Positions 37,057-45,234 of a stretch of 64,000 bases of DNA are shown piece after piece. The translations under genes were made by a program, and so were the position numbers. The notes beneath the pieces were generated by a model that saw nothing but the letters and a program-made list of their open reading frames with translations, was not told the DNA's origin and searched no databases. The DNA is from Verrucomicrobiaceae bacterium. Lineage in GTDB: Bacteria; Verrucomicrobiota; Verrucomicrobiia; Verrucomicrobiales; Verrucomicrobiaceae. Every line of letters begins with the position of its first letter. Within the stretch, counting starts at the first letter, position 1. Location of the stretch: assembly GCA_024232965.1 (NCBI GenBank), contig JACKQF010000001.1, positions 1,391,957 through 1,455,956 on the forward strand, in the 5' to 3' direction.

Positions 37057-39143
37057 ATTGCGTGCTGGTCGCAGCGGCAGTTTTCCTCAGCGCCAATCCG
37101 GCGCGATCCCACCCTCTCCAGGCGGAACCGGTGGATCATGCGCATGTCTTCAATTTCGACCAGTTTTACATCCCCGAAGATCCAGACGAACTCATCGTGG
37201 ATGGTGGCATGCTCTTGATTGCGGAACTCAACTGCGCCGCCTGCCACGCCATGCCGGATGCGTGGAAGGATCGACTCCCAGCAAAGCAAGGCCCTGATCT
37301 CTCAGCGGTCGGTAATCGTCTGAACGAGGACAGCTTGTGGCGTTTCATCCGCAGCCCGCAGTCTCGAAAAAAAGGCACGCAGATGCCAGGACTCTTTGCG
37401 GGTGAAGAGGGCGATGTCGAAGCGGTCGAAGCCATCACGATGTATCTGAGTTCGCTGAAGAAAGACCAACCCAAACTCCCCGAGGGCGATGCTCAAAGGG
37501 GGCGTGAGGTCTATCACACCGTGGGCTGCGTCGCCTGTCACGAACCCGCAGCGGACTACCGCCCCGCCAAGGCCGCACCCGATACCGTGCTGGAAAAGCC
37601 GGGCCTCTCCTCGGTGCCGATCGCACTGGCAGATGACTACGACTTCCAGTCTCTGGCGCACTTCCTCCTTGATCCCCTTTCCTGCCGTCCCGCAGGTCGG
37701 ATGCCTTCCATGCGCTTGACGGAGCAGGAGGCCAGCGACATTGCCGCATATCTACACACGGGCCGACTCCCTCCGAAGATGGATGAGCGCGCGCTACTGA
37801 AGCTTCCCCCGCAAACCGTGGCGCAAGGTCGCGAGGCCTTTATCGCACGCCGTTGCACTTCCTGCCATACCACTGGTGAAGACATGCCCAAACAAACTGC
37901 CAAACCGTTTGCATCGCTCAATGCATCCGCGTCGACCGGTTGCTTGTCAGGGAAGATCCAGAGCGGGATCCCCCGCTATGATTTCAAGGAGCTACAGACA
38001 CGTGCACTGCGACTGGCCCTCCAGCGATTGCAAATGGACGCCCCAGCCCCGTTCACCGCACAGCAAACCGTGGATTGGCACATGATGCGATTGAACTGCT
38101 ACGCCTGCCATGATCGCGAAAGCAAAGGCGGCCCTGAAGAACCTCGTGCGCAGTATTTCCACGTCAACGATCCTGGCGCGGAATCGCTCGGCGAATTGGC
38201 TCACTTGCCCCCATCGCTGGACCGCATCGGACGCAAGCTCACGCGTGATTGGCTGCAGCGAATCCTGTGGGGGAAAGACGGCAGCGTGCGCCCCTACATT
38301 GATACGCGAATGCCGAATTTCGGACAGGCACAGACCGAACCACTCATCGCGCCACTGGAAGAGGCTGACGCTCTCGCCACTCCGGTCGCGATCAATGTGT
38401 CGGGCTTGGAAAAACATCATCGTGCAGAGTCAGGCAGACAACTCATGGGGGCTACCGGATTGGCCTGCGTTGCCTGTCACGGGCTCAAGGATCGCAAGTC
38501 TCTCGGACCACCCGTCCTGCGACTCACGCACACGGTGGAGCGACTGCGCCCCGAATTCTTCAAAGAGCTCCTGCTCAACCCGCAGGAAACTCAGCCCGGC
38601 ACCGTCATGCCGCCGCTGTTCATGGGGCGGAAGAAGGCAGATCAAGAGATCGAAAGTATCTGGACCTACCTGCGCGAACTGGATGGCCAACCCCTTCCCG
38701 AAGGCCTCCTTTCCGCTACCGATTTTGAGCTTAAGCCTGACGTGGAAAGGCGTCCCATCGTTTTCCGCAGTTTCATTGAAGACGTCGGCACACACGCCAT
38801 TGGCGTCGGCTTCCCTGGCGGCCTGAATGCTGCCTTTGATGCCAAAACGAGCCGTTGGGTAATCATCTGGAAAGGTCGCTTTCTCGATGCCATGAGCAAC
38901 TGGCAAGAGCGCTCAATGCCACCAATCAAACCGCTCGGCACCGGAGTGAAAAAGATGCCTCCCGCAATCGGAATGCGTAGTTTTGGTGGGTATCGGCTCG
39001 ATACGGCCGGCGTGCCAACGTTTTGGTATCAACAGGATGGAAAGCGCGTCGAGGACACGCTGCGGCCAACGCCCGATGGCAAAGGCTTTGAGCACGTTCT
39101 CAAGATCGACGGCAAAGAAACCAAGGAGACTCTGTCATGGTAA
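36996..39143 (+). CDS. secreted pentahaem c-type cytochrome
   Basis: 715 residues from ATG 36996; ATG 36981 or the GTG near 37062 are alternatives. A signal segment (VLVAAAVFLSANPARS) precedes the mature chain. Five CXXCH haem sites are visible: CAACH at 80, CVACH at 178, CTSCH at 287, CYACH at 368 and CVACH at 491. The C-terminal ~200 residues are haem-free and end in a beta-rich domain. The family is common in Planctomycetes and Verrucomicrobia and probably receives electrons from a periplasmic dehydrogenase. Its stop overlaps the next start by seven bases, so it is coupled to the propeller protein. Confidence 0.88.
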   Translation: MPTPVIVPTVPIRHSSSAIRYCVLVAAAVFLSANPARSHPLQAEPVDHAHVFNFDQFYIPEDPDELIVDGGMLLIAELNCAACHAMPDAWKDRLPAKQGPDLSAVGNRLNEDSLWRFIRSPQSRKKGTQMPGLFAGEEGDVEAVEAITMYLSSLKKDQPKLPEGDAQRGREVYHTVGCVACHEPAADYRPAKAAPDTVLEKPGLSSVPIALADDYDFQSLAHFLLDPLSCRPAGRMPSMRLTEQEASDIAAYLHTGRLPPKMDERALLKLPPQTVAQGREAFIARRCTSCHTTGEDMPKQTAKPFASLNASASTGCLSGKIQSGIPRYDFKELQTRALRLALQRLQMDAPAPFTAQQTVDWHMMRLNCYACHDRESKGGPEEPRAQYFHVNDPGAESLGELAHLPPSLDRIGRKLTRDWLQRILWGKDGSVRPYIDTRMPNFGQAQTEPLIAPLEEADALATPVAINVSGLEKHHRAESGRQLMGATGLACVACHGLKDRKSLGPPVLRLTHTVERLRPEFFKELLLNPQETQPGTVMPPLFMGRKKADQEIESIWTYLRELDGQPLPEGLLSATDFELKPDVERRPIVFRSFIEDVGTHAIGVGFPGGLNAAFDAKTSRWVIIWKGRFLDAMSNWQERSMPPIKPLGTGVKKMPPAIGMRSFGGYRLDTAGVPTFWYQQDGKRVEDTLRPTPDGKGFEHVLKIDGKETKETLSW

Positions 39144-40624
39144 GACTGAAACATTTCGCCCTAGCGCTGGGCTTGCTCATCAACGCCACTGTTCATGCCG
39201 TGGAAGATGCCGATTACTACAACATCCTCACCTACCAACTGCCGGAGAACGTCATTATGGAGGCCAGCGGACTTGCGGTGCTTCCCGACGGCCGACTGGC
39301 CGTTGCCATTCGACGAGGCGAGGTCTGGATGCTCGATCATCCGGAAGCAACCCCTGCGGCCACGGAGAATGTTGGCTTCAGAAAGTTCGCCTCAGGGATG
39401 CATGAGGTCTTGGGACTGGCTTGGCACGAGGGTGCCCTTTACGCCACCCAACGCTCAGAAATCACGCGCCTACGGGATCTTGATGGCGATGGAGTCGCCG
39501 ACGAATACGCCACGGCCTCCGCAGGTTGGGGCGTCTCTGGCAACTACCACGAGTACGCCTACGGGCCGGCCATCGATAAAGAGGGGAACTTTTACACCTC
39601 TCTAAATGCCAGCCTCGGCAAAGGCTGGGAAGGTGCAGGTGATGAAGCAAAGCTGCCGCTCTGGCGCGGTTGGTGCATGCGCACCGTTCCGGGTTCGCCA
39701 CCAGAGCCGTGGGCCGCAGGTTTCCGCAGTCCTTGTGGCATCGGCACCGACCTAGATGGCGAGGTCTTTGTGACCGATCAACAGGGTAACTGGTTTGGCA
39801 CCAACCCGCTGCTTCACGTTCGCAAGGGCGCGTTCTTTGGCCATGGCGATGCCGTGCGCGACATGAGCCAGCCCAACTCTCCAATCAAGTCGCCCGGCAA
39901 GCTCCCAGAGGGCATTACCACGGCGGAGGCGATCCACAATGTGCCCGGCTACTGCCCACCTGCCGTCTGGTTTCCGTATGTGAAGATGGGCCAAAGCCCG
40001 ACTGGGTTTCGCTGCGATGGCACTGACGGAAAATTCGGTCCGTTCGCAGGGCAGATGTTTGTGGGAGAATTCGTGCTCTCCGGCGTGAACCGAGTCTTCC
40101 TGGAAAAGATAGGCGGCGAGATTCAAGGTGCTTGCTTTCCCTTCATCAAGGGCCTGCAATGCGCCTCGCTCAGCGTCAATTTCCTCGCGGATGGCTCGAT
40201 GGTCATCGGCCAATCAAATCGCGGGTGGAATAGCGCAGGCAATCGCCCCTTTGGTCTACAGCGCATCGTATGGACCGGCAAGACGCCATTGGATGTCGCC
40301 AAAATGCAAGCGCAGAAGGACGGGTTTAAGTTTACCTTCACCATCCCCATCGATCCCGGATCTGTCAGGGCCAAGGACTTCAACGGGATCAGCTACACTT
40401 ACACCTATCAGTCCAAGTATGGCAGTCCAGAGATGGACACCCAGGACCTCAAAATTACCGCCGCGGACCTCTCTGCCGATCACACCATGATTCACGTCAA
40501 AGTAGCCAATCTCCGCGCGGGTTACGTGCACGAGTTTAAGCTGCCCGAGTTCAAAGGCAAAGACGGCCAACCGCTCTGGCATCGCGATGCCTACTACACT
40601 CTGAACCGCATCCCTGCGGAGTAA
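39137..40624 (+). CDS. secreted beta-propeller (membrane-bound dehydrogenase-like) protein
   Basis: 495 residues with signal peptide MVRLKHFALALGLLINATVHA. Propeller repeats: ASGLAVLPDGRLAVAI, LRDLDGDGVADEYAT (acidic Ca-binding-like loop), YGPAIDKEGNFYTSLN, CGIGTDLDGEVFVTD and NFLADGSMVIGQSNRGW, followed by a C-terminal domain. It resembles the Planctomycetes-type dehydrogenase domain and PQQ sugar dehydrogenases. The ATG overlaps the cytochrome stop by seven bases. Together they form a plausible oxidation/electron-transfer pair; the substrate is unknown. Confidence 0.82.
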   Translation: MVRLKHFALALGLLINATVHAVEDADYYNILTYQLPENVIMEASGLAVLPDGRLAVAIRRGEVWMLDHPEATPAATENVGFRKFASGMHEVLGLAWHEGALYATQRSEITRLRDLDGDGVADEYATASAGWGVSGNYHEYAYGPAIDKEGNFYTSLNASLGKGWEGAGDEAKLPLWRGWCMRTVPGSPPEPWAAGFRSPCGIGTDLDGEVFVTDQQGNWFGTNPLLHVRKGAFFGHGDAVRDMSQPNSPIKSPGKLPEGITTAEAIHNVPGYCPPAVWFPYVKMGQSPTGFRCDGTDGKFGPFAGQMFVGEFVLSGVNRVFLEKIGGEIQGACFPFIKGLQCASLSVNFLADGSMVIGQSNRGWNSAGNRPFGLQRIVWTGKTPLDVAKMQAQKDGFKFTFTIPIDPGSVRAKDFNGISYTYTYQSKYGSPEMDTQDLKITAADLSADHTMIHVKVANLRAGYVHEFKLPEFKGKDGQPLWHRDAYYTLNRIPAE

Positions 40625-40675
40625 GGGGATGCGGTGCCGAAGGGCTTGTGTTCGAGGGGTTGCGTCCCTGGTGTG

Positions 40676-40706
40676 TTCACGCCCCTACGCTTTGAGGGGC
40701 CGTGAA
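40676..40706. terminator. strong hairpin between convergent genes
   Basis: TTCACGCCCCT pairs with AGGGGCCGTGAA (one bulged base) across an eight-base loop. It lies between the ends of the plus propeller gene (40624) and the minus citrate synthase gene (40777). No T-tract follows, so it may be a two-way Rho-aided stop or an RNA 3'-end stabiliser. Confidence 0.4.
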
Positions 40707-40776
40707 TACCCATGGAGAGGGGCTTGATCTGCTCCTCAGTCTATCGGAACGCAATTGAACCGTTCGCCGTCGCCAT

Positions 40777-41901
40777 TTAGCGCTCGTCGATCGGCAGGAC
40801 CTTCTGGCCGAAGGGTTTACCGACGTATTCGCTGAGAGGACGGAAGAGACGGTTTTCGCTCCACTGCTCAAGCACATGTGCGGTCCAGCCACTCATGCGG
40901 GAGATCGCGAAGATCGGGGTAAACAGGTCGGTCGGAATTCCGAGGCTGTAATAAACCGTTGCGCTGTAGAAATCGACGTTCGCGTTGAGACCCTTCTGCT
41001 CCTTCATGATCGTCGCGATGCGCTCCGACATTTGGATCCACTTTGCCTCACCAAGCTCGTTACTGAGTTTGATGGCCATTGCCTTCAAGTGCGGAGCACG
41101 GGGATCGAGAACCTTATACACGCGGTGACCGATGCCCATGATCTTCTTCTTCTGGGCAAGCGCATCGGCAACCCAAGCATCGACGGCATCAGGGCTACCG
41201 ATTTCTTCCAGCATGTGGATGACGCCTTCATTGGCACCACCGTGAAGTGGGCCCTTCAGCGCGCCAATCGCAGCACTGATGGCGGAATACATATCGCTGA
41301 GGGTCGAAGCGACGACACGCGCAGTGAACGTTGACGCGTTGAAGCCGTGCTCGGCATGCAGGACATAGGCCACATCCAGAGTCTTCTCGGCCTCTGCAGA
41401 CGGCACCTCACCATTGATCAGATAAAGAAAGTGGGCAGCCTCGCTGAGGTCTTTGCGCACGGGCGGCAGTTCCAGCCCCTGACGGGAGCGGTGGAAATAA
41501 GCAGCAATGATACCGATCTGAGAGACAAGCTTGATGGCAGTGGCTAGCTGCTCACTCATCGTGAGGTCGTGACGATTCGTGTCGTAACAGCCCAACATGC
41601 TGATGGCGGTGCGCATCACGTCGATTGGGCGAGCCTTTTTCGGTGCAGACTTCAAAAATGCGATGACGCCCTCTGGCAATTCACGCTCGGCGCGCAATGC
41701 AGTGTTCAGGTCGTCAAGCTCGGCACGGTTTGGCAGGCGCTGATGGAAAAGCAAAAAGACGACTTCCTCATAACTGACCTTCCCGGCCAATTCATCGATG
41801 TCAAAACCACAGTAGTAGAGCCGTCCCTCTGCCCCTTTCACCTCTCCGAGGCGAGTTTCTGCTGCGATGATGCCTTCCAGTCCTTTTGATACCACTGCCA
41901 T
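40777..41901 (-). CDS. gltA: citrate synthase
   Basis: 374 residues, with the short citrate synthase fold (type also seen in 2-methylcitrate synthases). Catalytic residues: His185 in AEHGFNAS, His220 in KGPLHGGANEGV, His259 in GIGHRVYK and Asp310 in VDFYSA. It condenses oxaloacetate with acetyl-CoA in the cytoplasm. The absence of neighbouring propionate genes favours a role in the TCA cycle, but methylcitrate synthase activity cannot be excluded. Monocistronic here. Confidence 0.93.
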   Translation of the reverse strand: MAVVSKGLEGIIAAETRLGEVKGAEGRLYYCGFDIDELAGKVSYEEVVFLLFHQRLPNRAELDDLNTALRAERELPEGVIAFLKSAPKKARPIDVMRTAISMLGCYDTNRHDLTMSEQLATAIKLVSQIGIIAAYFHRSRQGLELPPVRKDLSEAAHFLYLINGEVPSAEAEKTLDVAYVLHAEHGFNASTFTARVVASTLSDMYSAISAAIGALKGPLHGGANEGVIHMLEEIGSPDAVDAWVADALAQKKKIMGIGHRVYKVLDPRAPHLKAMAIKLSNELGEAKWIQMSERIATIMKEQKGLNANVDFYSATVYYSLGIPTDLFTPIFAISRMSGWTAHVLEQWSENRLFRPLSEYVGKPFGQKVLPIDER

Positions 41902-42212
41902 AATCTCTATCTGTTTGCGTTTAAGTTGGAGTTTGATTCACACTAGCGGGCTCCATGCCGGACGCTAGTATTTCGTGTCCTAACGTTGCTTTTCTCGGAA
42001 AAAAACGCGACGGACGCTTAAAGAAGGCAGCTTTTGCTCCTGTGCAAACTTCAATTCAGCAAAGATTTATGCACACCCAGTGATTGTCCGCTTCTCTTGG
42101 CCCTGGTTGCACCGATTCTGGCAATCCGCAACGACTCCTTGTCATCCCTCTCCAGCAGGCTAAGAGTGCGCCAACTCAACCCGTTATCTTTGCCAGAATC
42201 TGAACCTTTCCC
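41902..42212. promoter_or_regulatory. 311-base divergent gap with a hairpin in the gltA leader
   Basis: The gap serves divergent starts at 41901 and 42213. ACTAGCG (41942-41948) pairs with CGCTAGT (41963-41969), extended inward by GGC/GCC, so the gltA leader can form a hairpin about 40 bases ahead of the ATG. No confident -35/-10 pair was found; no gene is seen. Confidence 0.35.
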
Positions 42213-43349
42213 ATGAGCGCCAACGCACCCACAGCCATCCCAACCGAGCATACAGACGAGATCAACACCCGCATCCTTTCCATTTCTGAGGACCGCATTC
42301 GCGGCTTCATGCGGCATCCGTTTCAATCCATCGCCGAGCAGAGTGGTGTGCCTTTTGATACTGTGGTGGAGCGTATCAGAGCCATGCTGGCGGCAGGCGT
42401 GATCCGTCGTGTGCGGCAGACCTTGCTGGCAAACAAGCTGGCGGAAGGGTCACTCGTCGCCTGGAAGGTGCCCAGCGACAAACTGGATGCCGCCTTCGAA
42501 TTCATGTTCAAAGAGGATCCGTTCAGCGGCCACGTGGTGCTGCGCTCCACTGACCGTGAAGTCAGTGGGTCTGAGTATAAGCTCTGGACAACGCTGAAGG
42601 TCCCGGCGGGTCACAGCCTCGCCGAACACGCCGACGTCCTAAAGCGCCTAACTGGTGCCGAAGAATATCTCTTGATGCCTGCCCACGGCATCTTCGCCCT
42701 CGGCGTGGGTCATGTCAGGCGCAAAACCATCGAGCCTGGAGACAAGGCCGATGAACCCGCGAAGATGATGACCACCAACATCGCGGATCTCACGGAGGAA
42801 GAATGGGATGTCCTGCTCGCCCTGAAGGGTGAATTGTCCGCCGAAGAAATCGGGCCCGAACCCTGGGCTGACCGAGCCAAACAGGCGAACACTACTCTCG
42901 AACGTTTTTGCGAGGTCGCAGAAAGTCTGGACAAAAAGGGTGTCATCGGCCGCTTCTCCACCTTTCTGGAACACGTCAAACCGTCACAGACCGGCGTCCG
43001 TGTGACGAGGTTCAACGGCCTCTTCCACTGGAAAGTGCCCGAAGGTATGCAAGAGCGTGGTGGCGGCGAAGTCGGGCGTCACCCGATCATGACCCACTGC
43101 TACTGGCGTGAAGGCGGCCCTCAATTTGGCAATGTGAACATCATGGGTGTCGTGCATGGCACTGACAAGGACCTCATCATGCAGCACAAGGCCGCTATCG
43201 ATGCACACCTCGCCGAATGTGGCATCCCGCTCGAGTACACCAATGTCTTTTGGGGCGGTCGCAGTGAGATCAAACCCAGCGAGATCTCCCCGGTCGTCTA
43301 TCGCGAATGGCATGCCAAGTGGAAAGACACCGAAGGCCCCGTGCTGTAA
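42213..43349 (+). CDS. tandem Lrp/AsnC-type protein resembling siroheme decarboxylase (AhbA/AhbB)
   Basis: 378 residues made of two similar halves, each with a winged-helix and an AsnC-like ligand domain. Half one: HPFQSIAEQSGVPFDTVVER, GVIRRVRQTLLANKLAEGS, LVAWKVPSDKLDAAFEF, SEYKLWTTLKVP. Half two: FCEVAESLDKKGVIGRFSTFL, RFNGLFHWKVPE, THCYWRE at 294-300 and NVNIMGVVHG. The order GVIRR..., VAWKVP, YxLW/HCYxR matches AhbA and AhbB, usually two proteins that decarboxylate siroheme to didecarboxysiroheme, here fused. A role in alternative haem or d1-like haem synthesis is possible, but no other ahb or nir genes lie in the window, so a regulator derived from this fold remains possible. A terminator follows. 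Confidence 0.65.
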   Translation: MSANAPTAIPTEHTDEINTRILSISEDRIRGFMRHPFQSIAEQSGVPFDTVVERIRAMLAAGVIRRVRQTLLANKLAEGSLVAWKVPSDKLDAAFEFMFKEDPFSGHVVLRSTDREVSGSEYKLWTTLKVPAGHSLAEHADVLKRLTGAEEYLLMPAHGIFALGVGHVRRKTIEPGDKADEPAKMMTTNIADLTEEEWDVLLALKGELSAEEIGPEPWADRAKQANTTLERFCEVAESLDKKGVIGRFSTFLEHVKPSQTGVRVTRFNGLFHWKVPEGMQERGGGEVGRHPIMTHCYWREGGPQFGNVNIMGVVHGTDKDLIMQHKAAIDAHLAECGIPLEYTNVFWGGRSEIKPSEISPVVYREWHAKWKDTEGPVL

Positions 43350-43377
43350 GGTTCAGTACCGTCCAACAGATCAACAG

Positions 43378-43411
43378 AAAGCGGGTGAGTCGAAAGACCA
43401 CCCGCTTTTTT
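43378..43411 (+). terminator. Rho-independent terminator between convergent genes
   Basis: AAAGCGGGTG pairs with CACCCGCTTT (perfect ten-base stem, eleven-base loop) and is followed by TTT. It ends the tandem Lrp gene and may serve the convergent desaturase gene in the other direction through the A-rich side. Confidence 0.85.
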
Positions 43412-43467
43412 GTCTCCAAGGAACAAGGGGGATGATCGCTAGCCCCCCAGCCGAGTGTCGGTTACAC

Positions 43468-44517
43468 TCAGGACTCTTGCTGTTGCTGCTGACGATAGGC
43501 CTTCAGCTGCCGCCATCCCACCAACTTACCCTTCTGCTCATCCCAGAGGCGATAGCCGAGGCTTCTCAGGCTCGAGAGCAACGTGAGTGGCTTCACCTGC
43601 TGAAACAGCGGGTCAGCATAGTGGCAGCGCTCCAAATTGTAGTTCGGAATGCGCGAGCTGAGATGGTGAATGTGGTGAAATCCGATATTGCCAGAGAACC
43701 ACTGCAGGATGCGCGGCAGCTTGTAGAACGAACTTCCCTTCAGCGCCGCAGCGGTGAAGTCCCAATTTGGATCACGCTCCCAATAAACGTCCTCAAACTG
43801 ATGCTGCACATAAAACATCCAGATCCCAAGACTGCCGCCAACCAGAGTAACCGTTAACTGTAGTACCACATAGGCACCGACTCCCATCCACCAGCTCATC
43901 AGAACCGCCATGGCCAAGATTGCTAGATTCATCCAGCGCACGGACCACTTCTCACGAGGATTCGCTTTTGACGAAGAAAAACGCTGTTCAATCACAAACA
44001 GCCAAATTGGCGCAATCACAAACAGCACGACCGGATTCCGTGCCAAGCGATACGCAAAGCGTTTCCAGCGAGAGGCTGCGAGATATTCCTCCACCGTCAT
44101 CGTCCAGACGTCGCCAGTGCCACGTCGATCCAAGGAACCTGCGGACGCGTGGTGAATGGAGTGCTCCCAGCGCCAATGAAAATACGGCGTAAAGGTCAGC
44201 ATCCCAGTGACAAAACCCACAATGTCATTCGCCAGAGGGCTCTTGAAAAACGATCCATGCCCACAGTCATGAAAAATGATAAAAATGCGGATCAGGAATA
44301 ATCCATTCAGAACCGCCAGTCCGAATGTTGCCAAGTACGACCAACTCAGACTGAGGTACATCAGATACCAGATCGCGGCAAATGGGGCCAAGGTATTTAC
44401 CAATTGCCAAGTGGCCCGCCACTTGGATGGTTCTTGAAATTTCAGCACAATCGCCTTCCAGGCGGCAGTATCTTGTTTTGGGGCCCGTGTGGGTGTCGTG
44501 GGTGCAGTTGGAGTCAT
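43468..44517 (-). CDS. fatty acid desaturase, membrane type
   Basis: 349 residues. The three His boxes of the membrane di-iron desaturases are present: HDCGHGS, HSIHHAS and HHIHHLSSRIPNYN. Hydrophobic segments at ~40-80 and ~160-235 give the four-helix layout. The family introduces double bonds into acyl chains using O2, usually delta-12 or omega-3-like in this subgroup, adjusting membrane fluidity. The C-terminus is Gln-rich (RQQQQQES). Monocistronic, facing the terminator at 43378. Confidence 0.9.
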   Translation of the reverse strand: MTPTAPTTPTRAPKQDTAAWKAIVLKFQEPSKWRATWQLVNTLAPFAAIWYLMYLSLSWSYLATFGLAVLNGLFLIRIFIIFHDCGHGSFFKSPLANDIVGFVTGMLTFTPYFHWRWEHSIHHASAGSLDRRGTGDVWTMTVEEYLAASRWKRFAYRLARNPVVLFVIAPIWLFVIEQRFSSSKANPREKWSVRWMNLAILAMAVLMSWWMGVGAYVVLQLTVTLVGGSLGIWMFYVQHQFEDVYWERDPNWDFTAAALKGSSFYKLPRILQWFSGNIGFHHIHHLSSRIPNYNLERCHYADPLFQQVKPLTLLSSLRSLGYRLWDEQKGKLVGWRQLKAYRQQQQQES

Positions 44518-44685
44518 GCGCGGGGACCATAGACGCTATTTTCGGTAAATGCCACATCAAGCATTGTGAACAATTGACTTCATTTTGTCTAACCCCCACT
44601 TTATAAGGCGATCCAGCCGAACCTTATTCACAAAGAGTCTAATAATACCCTTCCCCGCCCGTTTTAACGGTGCACTCTTTGAAAC

Positions 44686-45228
44686 ATGCCCGCCGAACCA
44701 GCCCAGGACGAACCCTCTGCGTTGGTGCGACAGGCTCTGGAACAGCATGAAAGCAGCCTCATTGCCTATGCAGCCGGTATCCTCGGGGGCGACATCGACC
44801 GCGCGCGGGACGTCGTCCAGGACACTTTCCTGCGGCTGTATCTCAGTGATCCCGTCAAAGTGCGCGAAAACCTCAAAGCCTGGCTCTATACCGTCTGCCG
44901 GAATCGCGCTCTCGATTGCCTCCGCAAGGATCAGCGCCTGGAACTTGGCAACGAAGATTTCCTGGCCGCAGCCCCCAGCGAACAGAGGGACCCTGCACAG
45001 CAAGCAGACGACAACGAACTCCACCGGAGGGTGTGGGAGTTGCTGGACCGCCTCAGTCACAACCAGCGGGAGGTCATTCGTCTCAAATTCCAACATGACT
45101 GCTCCTATCAGGAGATCGCCGACATCACCGGTCTCAGCACTGGCAACGTCGGATTCCTCATGCACGTCGCCATCAAAAAACTTCGAGAACTCCTTGGCAA
45201 AGAATTGGCTTGCCAAAGCCTGCCCTGA
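44686..45228 (+). CDS. ECF-type RNA polymerase sigma factor
   Basis: 180 residues. Sigma region 2 is ILGGDIDRARDVVQDTFLRLY with AWLYTVCRNRALDCLRKD; region 4 is SHNQREVIRLKFQHDCSYQEIADITGLSTGNVGFLMHVAIKKLRE. It directs RNA polymerase to an envelope or stress regulon. The anti-sigma-like gene follows after six bases, so the pair forms one transcript, as is usual for ECF sigma factors. A TTGACT box at 44574 lacks a well-spaced -10, so its own promoter is unclear. Confidence 0.92.
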   Translation: MPAEPAQDEPSALVRQALEQHESSLIAYAAGILGGDIDRARDVVQDTFLRLYLSDPVKVRENLKAWLYTVCRNRALDCLRKDQRLELGNEDFLAAAPSEQRDPAQQADDNELHRRVWELLDRLSHNQREVIRLKFQHDCSYQEIADITGLSTGNVGFLMHVAIKKLRELLGKELACQSLP

Positions 45229-45234
45229 CCTTTT

